Positions 57,457 through 64,000 of a stretch of 64,000 nucleotides of DNA are shown in pieces. The notes under the pieces were generated by a model, which was not told where the DNA came from, made no database searches, and was given only the letters and a program-made list of their open reading frames with translations. Source of the DNA: Sporosarcina ureae (GTDB lineage Bacteria > Bacillota > Bacilli > Bacillales_A > Planococcaceae); assembly GCF_002082015.1 (NCBI RefSeq), contig NZ_CP015109.1, forward strand, positions 1,118,001 through 1,182,000. Direction: 5' to 3'. The position numbers and the translations under genes are program-made. The first letter of the stretch is position 1, and each line of letters begins with the position of its first letter.

Positions 57457-57987
57457 TTGAAAAATAAAAAGAATCGTTTAATCATGAGATCAGTCATATT
57501 ATTTCTTTTAGCAGCCGCCATAATATTTGCAGTATATACAAGTTTTGCAAAAGAAAAATATAATGTTTTACAAGTCGGGGATGATGCGCCAGACTTTTCA
57601 CTTATTGATTTGGATGGGGAAAAGCATCAGTTATCAGCGTATAGAGGTCAAGGTGTCTTTTTAAACTTTTGGGGAACTTGGTGTGCACCCTGTAAAAAAG
57701 AAATGCCCGCAATGGGTCGGCAATACCAAGTTTATAAAGACCAAGGCGTTCAAATACTGGCGGTTAACATTGCTGAACCGGATTTAAAAGTTCGAACATT
57801 CGCTAAGCAGTACGGAATGGTGTTTCCTACTTTAATTGATACAACAAAAAGTGTCATGCAAACGTATAATGTAAAACCACTGCCAACAACGCTTCTTATT
57901 AATCCAGATGGGAAGATTGTAAAGATTATAACAGGGGAAATGTCTGAAAATGACATTAAAGGTTATATGGAACAGATTAAGCCCTAA
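57457..57987 (+). CDS. resA: Thiol-disulfide oxidoreductase ResA
   Basis: A membrane-anchored (residues 11-28) TlpA-like thioredoxin-fold protein of 176 residues that reduces the heme-binding cysteines of apocytochrome c. The active site is C76-A-P-C79 in NFWGTWCAPCKKEMP, close to B. subtilis ResA, and the cis-Pro is in PLPTTLLI. The TTG start follows GGGGGA. It is divergent from the two-component operon. CcdA and ResBC nearby make up the rest of the pathway. Confidence 0.9.
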   Translation: MKNKKNRLIMRSVILFLLAAAIIFAVYTSFAKEKYNVLQVGDDAPDFSLIDLDGEKHQLSAYRGQGVFLNFWGTWCAPCKKEMPAMGRQYQVYKDQGVQILAVNIAEPDLKVRTFAKQYGMVFPTLIDTTKSVMQTYNVKPLPTTLLINPDGKIVKIITGEMSENDIKGYMEQIKP

Positions 57988-58082
57988 AACAAAGTTAAAT
58001 AATTCTAATCGAAAAAGGATGTTCCTTAGAGATGAATACATTCTTCGGCAAACATAATATAGTCTCCCGAAAATAATAAATA

Positions 58083-58119
58083 GGCAGTCCAAAGGTTTTT
58101 ACCTGGGACTGCCCATTTT
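58083..58119 (+). terminator. Terminator of resA
   Basis: GGCAGTCC / GGACTGCC stem with an inner AGG/CCT pairing, followed by CATTTT. Confidence 0.65.
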
Positions 58120-58195
58120 ACAATTCATTATAACTATCCTCATTCATCACTCAGTGAAGATTTCATGTCATAGCCATTAATTTGTCAACATAAAT

Positions 58196-58960
58196 TTATT
58201 TTTCTTTAGTTTTAAATAAATGAATATATTCTAAAACTACCCCTATTTCGTTTGCTGTACAATCGATAGGGCCTGCAGCTATTTGAGTTTCTTCACTAAT
58301 AAATTTATCTATATTACGTAACACAGCTTCTTCGCCTGTTAATATTATCACATTATCCATAATGTCCGCGGTGAGTTCTGGAGAAGGTTTTCTAATGTAC
58401 ATTTACTGAATTGATAATGGAATAAACCGTATCACTTAATGCATTTCTGACTTCCTCTGGCTGAACCACAATAGTTTTGGGTAGCCCGGTTAGTTGATCC
58501 CGCCACGCACTTCCATACACGTAAGTTCTTCTATATCTCCAACAGCGCCAATTTTCATTTTAATATTTTCGGCCGATCTTTCCTCTATTATTAAATTAAT
58601 TTTTCTAGTATAACTAATCATTGATTAATCCATCTCATTAACAGCCACACATATGGTGTGACTAATTATTAATCCACCTAAAGAAATTTCCCTGATTTCT
58701 GTTGTGCTAGCTCCAATATCAACAACCATGCTGGACGATTGTTCCCATAGTGGTAAACCAGAACCAATTGCTGCAGCAAACGCCTTTTCAATCAAAAAGA
58801 TATACTGAGTCCCTGCTTGTTTAGCTGCATTAATCACAGCAAGCCGTTCTAACGTTGTTACCCCTGATGGAGCACAAAGCATTACATGCGGTGTATTGCC
58901 TATAATGCTCTTTTTGTGATTCCTTTATAAAATAACTCTACATCTTTGTTGTTTCATAAT
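58196..58960 (-). pseudogene. MreB-like actin homologue, decayed
   Basis: Fragments of an MreB/Mbl-type cytoskeletal protein. One piece (58882-58625) reads APSGVTTLERLAVINAAKQ, then MVVDIGASTTEI. After a stop, SYTRKINLIIEERSAENIKM and LTGLPKTIVVQPEEV occur in changed frames. The last piece (58402-58196) reads SPELTADIMDNVIILTGEEA and ends LEYIHLFKTK. The N-terminal phosphate-binding part is missing and the GGG of the nucleotide site is altered. It is a dead paralogue, not the cell's working MreB. Confidence 0.78.
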
Positions 58961-59398
58961 CTTCAATAACACCATGTTTTTCAAGAATAAAGGTTCAGCA
59001 TTTACTATACTTTAAAAGTTTGCAGGAAATACGGAGACTTAGAATTAATATTTCTTCCTCTTTTAGAATATAGTTTTCTTACCTATAGTTTTCTTATCAT
59101 AAACACCACCAGGTTTCATAAATTGTGATAACCACTAATTACTGCATTCCTATTACTTATTGAGGTTCGATATCATCTTGGTTAAGAATAATCCGTTTAG
59201 TGTCACCAACTTTTTTTATCTATCAAGGACGACCTATTGCGATTATTAGGAATAATTCCTATATAAATGAAACTACACGAGATGTTTATTAGTATATCTT
59301 TAAATTACGCAAAAGTTTTGCAAAAAACATGGTTCATTCGATTAATTATTAGTTGCTTAATGGTTTCTTTTCTTATGTGATAAAAAATGTAATTGAAT
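58961..59398. other. Non-coding stretch upstream of the Zur-like box
   Basis: No ORF of note lies here. The last 60 bases probably hold the promoter of the znuA-like gene, but no convincing -35/-10 pair with good spacing was found. Confidence 0.4.
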
Positions 59399-59421
59399 TA
59401 AATGGTAATAATTATTATTTA
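59399..59421 (+). promoter_or_regulatory. Putative Zur box of the znuA-like gene, now cut off by IS110
   Basis: The left half TAAATGGTAAT and the right half ATTATTATTTA flank one A. This matches about 20 of 23 positions of the Bacillus Zur consensus (TAAATCGTAAT-N-ATTACGATTTA). It runs straight into the AAAGGAG at which IS110 copy 2 is inserted. The znuA start lies beyond the 1.78-kb element. Confidence 0.65.
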
Positions 59422-59473
59422 AAGGAGCATTCCTGTTAGAAGCTTTTTCGGGGACTTGAACACAAAGAGCCCT

Positions 59474-59531
59474 CTTGGTATGATGCGGGGTGTCAAATCA
59501 GCACGAATTGACCCCTAATTTAAATACCAAG
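59474..59531 (+). promoter_or_regulatory. Structured 5' leader of the IS110 transposase
   Basis: CTTGGTAT and ATACCAAG form an outer 8-bp stem and GGGG-x-GTCAA / TTGACCCC an inner one. The outer stem ends at the AAGGAGG ribosome binding site and could limit transposase translation. It is conserved in copy 1. Confidence 0.5.
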
Positions 59532-59542
59532 GAGGACTCATC

Positions 59543-60820
59543 ATGAATTTTACGCAAAACGCAAAGATTAATCAAGTCACGGATCAGACGCTAGTTATCG
59601 GAATGGATATCGCCAAGCGCACACATTACGCCTGCATGGTCGATGAACGTGGCCTGATTCTTAAGAAATCGTTCCCTGTTCATCAATCAAGCCATGGGTT
59701 CGAATACTTCTATGAGTGTATTCTAAACGCTAAGAAACAATTTGGTAAAAGTGATGTCATCATAGGTATTGAACCTACCGGCCACTATTGGCTCAACCTG
59801 GCTTACTTTCTCGATGATCGGGGCATCCCCCTCGTCGTATGCAACCCCATGCATGTAAAGAAGTCCAAGGAGCTGGACGACAATCTTCAAACAAAGAACG
59901 ATGCAAAAGATGCCCTCGTCATCGCCCGTTTGGTGAAAGATGGACGTTACAGCTACCCTAGAATTTTAAGGGAGACAGAGGCAGAACTACGGGTTGGTTC
60001 GACTTTGAAAGGTAATCTTACTGAAGAATTGAACGCGATAAAAAACAAGATGATTCGCTGGACTGATCGGTACTTTCCCGAGTTCCAAGGAATATTTCCA
60101 GCGTTTGGTAAAATGGCGCTAGCCGTTTTGGAATGTACTCCATTCCCATCTGAGATAGTGAATCAGGAACCGTCAGAACTACTGGCAACCTACCGGACGG
60201 TAGAGGGGATGAAATCTCCCCAGTTGCCGAAGACAAAAAAGCTCATTGAAAATGCACGTACTTCTATAGGCGTAACAGAAGGACAACAGATGGCCCGTAT
60301 TGAAATTGCCACACTTGTTCAACGTTATCGCCAACTTGAGAAGGAACTGGCATCGCTTCAAGAACAGCTGACAGCGTTTATTCAAGCTACAGTTGAGTAC
60401 GAGTATCTCCAAACAGTCCCAGGACTTGGAGACGCAACCATCATTGATTTACTATCGGAAATCGGCAGTTTTGCCCATTATAATCATCCACGCCAATTAT
60501 TGAAACTTGCGGGATTAACATTGAGGGAAAATTCTTCCGGACAGCACAAGGGACAGAAACGAATTTCCAAAAGGGGAAGAAGTCAGCTGCGTGCACTACT
60601 CTTCCGTGTCATGATGCCGATGATTCGGCACAACCAAGCATTTAAACAACTGCACGAGTATTACACAACCAGACAAGTGAATCCATTACGCAAGAAACAG
60701 TCCATTGTAGTTCTCTGCGGAAAACTACTGAAAGTACTGCACGCAATCTGTACGAAGCACATGGTATTTGACGCTAAGCAAATGATGAGGGACATTCCCA
60801 CGCTCGAAAGAGCTGCCTAA
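59543..60820 (+). CDS. IS110-family transposase (DEDD recombinase), copy 2
   Basis: A 425-residue recombinase with the same D22, E77, D120, D123 set and C-terminal Ser as copy 1. It is identical to copy 1 up to about residue 310 and differs at ten positions after that, for example AHYNH versus SHYDH and DIPTLERAA versus DIPKLDRAA. AAGGAGG precedes the ATG. It appears intact. Confidence 0.93.
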   Translation: MNFTQNAKINQVTDQTLVIGMDIAKRTHYACMVDERGLILKKSFPVHQSSHGFEYFYECILNAKKQFGKSDVIIGIEPTGHYWLNLAYFLDDRGIPLVVCNPMHVKKSKELDDNLQTKNDAKDALVIARLVKDGRYSYPRILRETEAELRVGSTLKGNLTEELNAIKNKMIRWTDRYFPEFQGIFPAFGKMALAVLECTPFPSEIVNQEPSELLATYRTVEGMKSPQLPKTKKLIENARTSIGVTEGQQMARIEIATLVQRYRQLEKELASLQEQLTAFIQATVEYEYLQTVPGLGDATIIDLLSEIGSFAHYNHPRQLLKLAGLTLRENSSGQHKGQKRISKRGRSQLRALLFRVMMPMIRHNQAFKQLHEYYTTRQVNPLRKKQSIVVLCGKLLKVLHAICTKHMVFDAKQMMRDIPTLERAA

Positions 60821-60889
60821 GCATTACATTCGTAGTGAACGACTAGAAAATTGGATGACACGGAGAAGCCGGCATTATATTATCCATTC

Positions 60890-60990
60890 GACCAGTGAGT
60901 CCCCAAAGGAGCTTAGCTAGCCTCCGCCTTATGACTAGACCGAACGAAGGAATGTAGGCGCTAAGACGCCAAGAGACATGGGAGGGTACG
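60890..60990 (+). ncRNA. Candidate bridge (seek) RNA guide region, IS110 copy 2
   Basis: AAAGGAG (60905-60911) equals the left target half. CCTCC (60921-60925) is complementary to the GGAGG right half. AGGAATG (60948-60954) is complementary to the element's left end CATTCCT. GGGAGG (60980-60985) equals its right end. The first pair flanks a GCT/AGC hairpin and the second a GGCG/CGCC hairpin, as in the two loops of a bridge RNA. The 5' and 3' ends of the RNA are unknown, and a GTCC/GGAC-like closing stem is not clear. Confidence 0.5.
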
Positions 60991-61208
60991 TCATCATAAG
61001 CTATGCGGAGATCCAGAGTGCATCGTATATTGTATTAGCATCGCAACCAGTATTATCCAGCGATGACCGCGTAGCGTACCAAAGGCTGTTAGAAGATTCA
61101 CATATTAAATTCAAAACGGTAACAAGTGTGTCAAAAATATATTTTTGGCGCCCTAACAACGGGTCAAACCGTTGATACATCAATATTTATAGAGGGAGGT
61201 TTTACTTG

Positions 61209-62144
61209 ATGTATAAAAAAATAGTCGTAATTATTGTATCATTCACAATTGTACTGCTTGCAGCTTGTAGCAATAAAGGGAGTGAGAAAGAGAGCGCAGA
61301 CCAACTATCCGTTTACACAACCGTGTACCCACTTCAGTATTTTACAGAACGAATTGGTGGTAATCATGTCGATGTAAAATCAATCTATCCGACAGGTGTA
61401 GTGGAGGATACTTTTGATCCTTCACAAAAAGAATTAATGTCCCTTGCTAATTCGGATTTATTCTTTTATATCGGACTTGGTCTTGAAGGTTTTGTAGAAA
61501 ATGCCGAGAAAACGCTGGAGAATGAACATGTAAAAATGGTTGCTACATCTGAAGCAATAACAGAAGAAATGCTTGGTGGGGAACATCTTGATGAAGAACA
61601 CGTACATGATGACGGCAACCTCGATCCACATGTATGGATGTCACCCATTTTGAGTGACGCACTTGCTTTTTCCATTAAAGAGGCTTTAATCGAACTAGCC
61701 CCGGATAAAAAAGATGAGTTCGAGAATAACTTTGAAAATTTACGGGATGATCTACTTAAACTAGATCGAGAGTTTATAGATATGGTATCAAATACATCCA
61801 AAAAAAGATTTTTCGTTTCACACGCTACATTTGGCTATATAGCCGAAACGTACGGCCTTGAGCAAGTCGCAATTGCTGGGTTGAATTCGCAAAGTAAACC
61901 TTCTCAAAAACAACTAGCATCCTTTGTAGAATACGCGAAAGCAGAAGATGTAAAGTATATTTTCTTTGAACCAAACGTGTCCTCAAAGTTAATAGAAGTA
62001 CTACGAAAAGAAATCGGAGCCGAATCACTAATGCTCCATAATATTAGGGTATTGACGGATGACGACGTAAAAAATAAAGAAGACTACTTCTCATTAATGA
62101 ACTACAATATTCGAACGCTTGAGAAAGCTCTGAGCGATGAATAA
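61209..62144 (+). CDS. znuA: Zinc ABC transporter substrate-binding lipoprotein (ZnuA/AdcA type)
   Basis: A cluster A-I solute-binding lipoprotein of 311 residues. The lipobox LLAAC places the lipid-bearing Cys at residue 20. A short His/acid-rich loop (GEHLDEEHVHDD, about 119-130) and metal-site His residues in LDPHVWMSP and FVSHATFGY are typical of zinc rather than manganese binding. The ATG at 61209 follows GGGAGG, which is the very end of IS110 copy 2. The Zur-like box that should control it lies on the other side of the element. No permease or ATPase gene is adjacent. Confidence 0.87.
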   Translation: MYKKIVVIIVSFTIVLLAACSNKGSEKESADQLSVYTTVYPLQYFTERIGGNHVDVKSIYPTGVVEDTFDPSQKELMSLANSDLFFYIGLGLEGFVENAEKTLENEHVKMVATSEAITEEMLGGEHLDEEHVHDDGNLDPHVWMSPILSDALAFSIKEALIELAPDKKDEFENNFENLRDDLLKLDREFIDMVSNTSKKRFFVSHATFGYIAETYGLEQVAIAGLNSQSKPSQKQLASFVEYAKAEDVKYIFFEPNVSSKLIEVLRKEIGAESLMLHNIRVLTDDDVKNKEDYFSLMNYNIRTLEKALSDE

Positions 62145-62736
62145 GTTTATGATCGCTGTCCATGTTGGTAATAAATAACACGTCGCATAGGACAGACTTT
62201 TTTATTAAACGCCAACCTTGATTTTATATTCCGTTAAATTTCATAATATTCGCTAACCATTTTTAAAATGCAATAGTAAGTGTCTTGGCAGTGTTCAAGG
62301 TCATTTAAAAACTCCGTGTAAATCAAAAAACATCGTTTCCTCTATTTATTTGAGGAACGATGTCTTTTTGATTCATATATATTAAATAGCGGCTTGAAAA
62401 ATCCATAATAGAAAGTTTGGAAACAGATGCAATGGCGCTTTTCAAAAAACATAAGAAGGATTTGAAAGCGAACAGTTTGAGCGGTATTTGGAAGCACGGT
62501 GCTATTTTCGACGCTTGATAAATATAAGTGCGAGGAAAATTATAAAGATGCAGAAATTGTAGTGATTTTTGATATACAAGTTGAAATTCTTGCTGCATAA
62601 GTTAGACCGGAAGGATGGATTAAAAAAGACGTTGAAATACTACAGGCTCTTCTTTTCTTCGGAAAACTTTTTAACCTTTCATCTTAACAATGATATCATT
62701 AACTACTTATTCATTTTCCACTTCTTACATCATTTT
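62145..62736. other. Intergenic region with a terminator and decayed coding traces
   Basis: A hairpin terminator lies at 62329-62369. From about 62400 to 62590 two short plus-strand frames (SLETDAMALFKKHKKDLKAN and ENYKDAEIVVIFDIQVEI) look like a broken gene that was not recognised. The last 130 bases hold nothing visible. Confidence 0.4.
62329..62369 (+). terminator. Terminator downstream of the znuA-like gene
   Basis: ACATCGTTTCCTC pairs with GAGGAACGATGT around TATTTATTT, followed by CTTTTTG. Confidence 0.8.
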
Positions 62737-62740
62737 CACT

Positions 62741-62781
62741 GAAAAAATTCAACCATTCTTTATTAGAAGAATGGCTGAATA
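62741..62781 (-). terminator. Terminator of the zinc-independent ribosomal protein operon
   Basis: On the minus strand TTCAGCCATTCTT / AAGAATGGTTGAA (one G-U pair) is followed by six T residues. Confidence 0.82.
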
Positions 62782-62785
62782 CCAC

Positions 62786-63055
62786 CTACCAACTTGCTTT
62801 TTTTACACCTGGCAGCTGTCCTTTATGTGCGAGTTCCCGAACAGCTATACGTGACATATTAAACTTCCGCATATACCCTCTTGGTCTTCCCGTTACTTCA
62901 CAGCGATTTTTCAAACGTGTCGGCGAGGAATTCTTGAGCAGCTTATTTAAAGCCTCATAATCTCCTTTTTCCTTTAGCTCTTTACGAAGTGTAGCGTAAT
63001 GCGCAACTAACTGTCGCTGCCTTTTATTCTTTGCTATTTTTGATTTTTTGGCCAT
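62786..63055 (-). CDS. rpsN: Zinc-independent 30S ribosomal protein S14
   Basis: An 89-residue S14 paralogue. The zinc-binding CxxC pairs of the usual S14 are missing: only one Cys remains ([17 protein letters not shown]). This marks the zinc-free form, made in zinc starvation to replace the zinc-binding one (B. subtilis RpsN2/YhzA). The ATG at 63055 follows GGAAGG; the frame extends six codons upstream. It follows rpmG in a Zur-type operon. Confidence 0.93.
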   Translation of the reverse strand: MAKKSKIAKNKRQRQLVAHYATLRKELKEKGDYEALNKLLKNSSPTRLKNRCEVTGRPRGYMRKFNMSRIAVRELAHKGQLPGVKKASW

Positions 63056-63110
63056 TTTATCCCTTCCTTCCAATCAGTAATCATTCCGATTTGAAAATTT
63101 ATAAATTTTT

Positions 63111-63260
63111 TTACTTCGTTTCTCTATGAAGTGTAACTTTTTTCAAGCGTGGGCTGAATTTTTTCAATTCAATACGTTCCGGATTATTGCGCTTGTTTTT
63201 TGTTGTGATATAATTTCGGTCTCCTGACTCAGTACAAGCCAATGTAATTTTCACTCTCAT
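63111..63260 (-). CDS. rpmG: Zinc-independent 50S ribosomal protein L33
   Basis: A 49-residue L33 protein ([20 protein letters not shown]..., ending [10 protein letters not shown]). It has a single Cys where zinc-binding L33 has two CxxC pairs, so it is the zinc-independent form. GGGGGAG lies six bases before the ATG. It lies between the COG0523 metallochaperone and the zinc-independent S14, the order expected of a zinc-starvation operon. Too short for many gene-length cut-offs, but clearly a real gene. Confidence 0.9.
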   Translation of the reverse strand: MRVKITLACTESGDRNYITTKNKRNNPERIELKKFSPRLKKVTLHRETK

Positions 63261-63291
63261 AACTAACTCCCCCTCTAAATTAAACTCCGAT

Positions 63292-64000
63292 TTAAAAAAC
63301 AGGTAATGGATCTATAAAACTGGTCCAATCTTGTATTAATTCTTCTTCTGTAAGTAAGCAATTATCCAAGCCTTCCATAATTTCCGGCTGATTCATTCCA
63401 ATACCAATTAAGACTAACTCATTCATCTTTTCACCGGAATCCGCATCCCAAAATCCTGCTCTTTCAATCCCTAAAGATGGACCAGCTTGGGAAATTAAAA
63501 CCGCGATATCATTCCTAGTAGCCAACCAAAGAAAGCCTTTTGCACGAACTATTTCAACCGGCCATTCTAAAAGCCAATTCCTTAAGCGCTCCGGATGAAA
63601 TGGCTTTTGACTCCGATAAACAAATGACGCAATCCCATACTCTTCTGTCTCAGGAACATGCTCCTCATTCAGTTCTTTGATCCATCCAGCACTGTGACTA
63701 GAAGTCTCAAAATCAAACAATCCTGTGTCAAGTACTTCACTCAGTGCTAGTTGGGATTGCACTGTTTTGATGATCTTGGCGTCAGGGTTTAACGCGTGAA
63801 GAAGCCCTTTCAATTCGCCCATCTTTTCTGAAGGAATTAGGTCCGTCTTGTTCAACAGCAGCACATTGGCAAATTCAATCTGGTCGATAAGTAAATCAGC
63901 TATTTCTCGTTCATCTCCTTCTGTTACGGCTTCCCGTCGTTCAAGCAAAGTTTCTCCAGAAGTGAAGTCTTGCCAAAATGCGTTTGCGTCTACAACGGTA
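63292..64000 (-). CDS. COG0523/ZagA (YciC)-type GTP-binding metallochaperone, 5' end outside the window
   Basis: The C-terminal two thirds of a G3E-family GTPase of the CobW/YciC group. The reading frame runs in from beyond base 64000 ([12 protein letters not shown]). The G4 motif NKTDL is visible at about 32 residues into the visible part, and the CobW C-terminal domain ([17 protein letters not shown]) follows. Zinc-starvation metallochaperones of this type deliver zinc to essential enzymes such as folate synthesis GTP cyclohydrolase. Its neighbours (zinc-free L33 and S14) support that role over cobalamin. Confidence 0.85.
   Translation of the reverse strand, partial: TVVDANAFWQDFTSGETLLERREAVTEGDEREIADLLIDQIEFANVLLLNKTDLIPSEKMGELKGLLHALNPDAKIIKTVQSQLALSEVLDTGLFDFETSSHSAGWIKELNEEHVPETEEYGIASFVYRSQKPFHPERLRNWLLEWPVEIVRAKGFLWLATRNDIAVLISQAGPSLGIERAGFWDADSGEKMNELVLIGIGMNQPEIMEGLDNCLLTEEELIQDWTSFIDPLPVF

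Larger units (their letters stand above)
59417..61199 (+). mobile_element. IS110-family insertion sequence, copy 2
   Basis: The same element as 35304-37087, in the opposite orientation. The left shared edge is ATTTAAAGGAGCATTCC and the right edge TTTATAGAGGGAGG. The right half of the Zur palindrome runs into the left edge, so ATTTAAAGG belongs to the target, not the element. Rejoined flanks give ATTTAAAGGAGG, then TTTTACTTGATG, the intact ribosome binding site and start of the znuA-like gene. No target duplication is present. Confidence 0.9.

Noticed and set aside
59393..59421. TTGAAT-N17-TATTTA as promoter of the znuA-like gene
   Set aside because: Its -10 would touch the native ribosome binding site, leaving the start of transcription downstream of it; the true promoter must lie further upstream.
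60978..61175. A 65-codon frame (MGGYVIISYAEIQ...) in the IS110 3' end, identical in both copies
   Set aside because: No ribosome binding site and no recognised similarity; it overlaps the predicted guide RNA, and conservation is explained by the recent duplication of the element.
1..64000. CRISPR arrays, tRNA or rRNA genes, prophage modules
   Set aside because: No regularly spaced direct repeats, no tRNA/rRNA signature sequences and no phage structural genes were seen on either strand.

Overview
The window looks like a chromosome segment of a low-to-moderate GC, endospore-forming member of the Bacillales, most likely a Planococcaceae relative such as Sporosarcina. The reasons are strong AGGAGG ribosome binding sites, frequent TTG/GTG starts, SpoIIP relatives, Bacillus-type small proteins, and a yhaP-yhaQ-yhaR-hemZ-yheA-yheB gene order like that of Bacillus subtilis. 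The genus is inferred from gene content only.

Region 1 (1-19.6 kb) is ordinary core chromosome: a YhaQP-type ABC exporter, methylglyoxal synthase, enoyl-CoA hydratase, HemZ, YheA/YheB, a CNNM/CorC transporter, a BdbC plus thioredoxin pair, an RluA-type pseudouridine synthase, a soluble chemoreceptor-like protein, an aldo/keto reductase, a purine permease with a PurR-box pair, TrmL and QueG. Region 2 (19.6-26.6 kb) is a molybdenum hydroxylase locus: three xanthine-dehydrogenase-type subunits, a YIEGIA-family membrane protein with its small partner, and divergent xdhC and mocA. The YIEGIA gene and mocA carry apparent frameshifts.

Region 3 (26.6-58.1 kb) is a copper and cytochrome-c-maturation island full of broken genes and insertion sequences. 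It holds a decayed spoIIP, a frameshifted multicopper oxidase, a cupredoxin remnant, copA-copZ-csoR, an NlpC/SLH protein, a ResA-like protein, an IS110 copy, an IS1182 remnant, an IS4 element with a 9-bp target duplication, and a second SpoIIP-family gene. Two identical IS21 elements follow, one of which splits a membrane-cupredoxin gene, then CopB, Lgt, CcsB/ResC, ResB, CcdA, a DsbD-like protein, a BNR-repeat lipoprotein, a two-component system and ResA. Region 4 (58.1-64 kb) has an mreB-like pseudogene, a second IS110 copy, and a zinc-starvation set: a ZnuA/AdcA-type lipoprotein with a Zur-like box, zinc-independent S14 and L33, and a COG0523 metallochaperone running off the edge.

The most interesting signal is the IS110 pair. 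Both copies interrupt the same 12-base motif, ATTTAAAGGAGG, which is a Shine-Dalgarno sequence. The 3' non-coding part of the element contains segments matching the two halves of that target and the element's own two ends, as expected for the target- and donor-binding loops of a bridge (seek) RNA. Copy 2 landed between the Zur-like box and the start codon of the znuA-like gene. The two copies are identical except for a divergent patch covering the transposase C-terminus and the predicted guide region.
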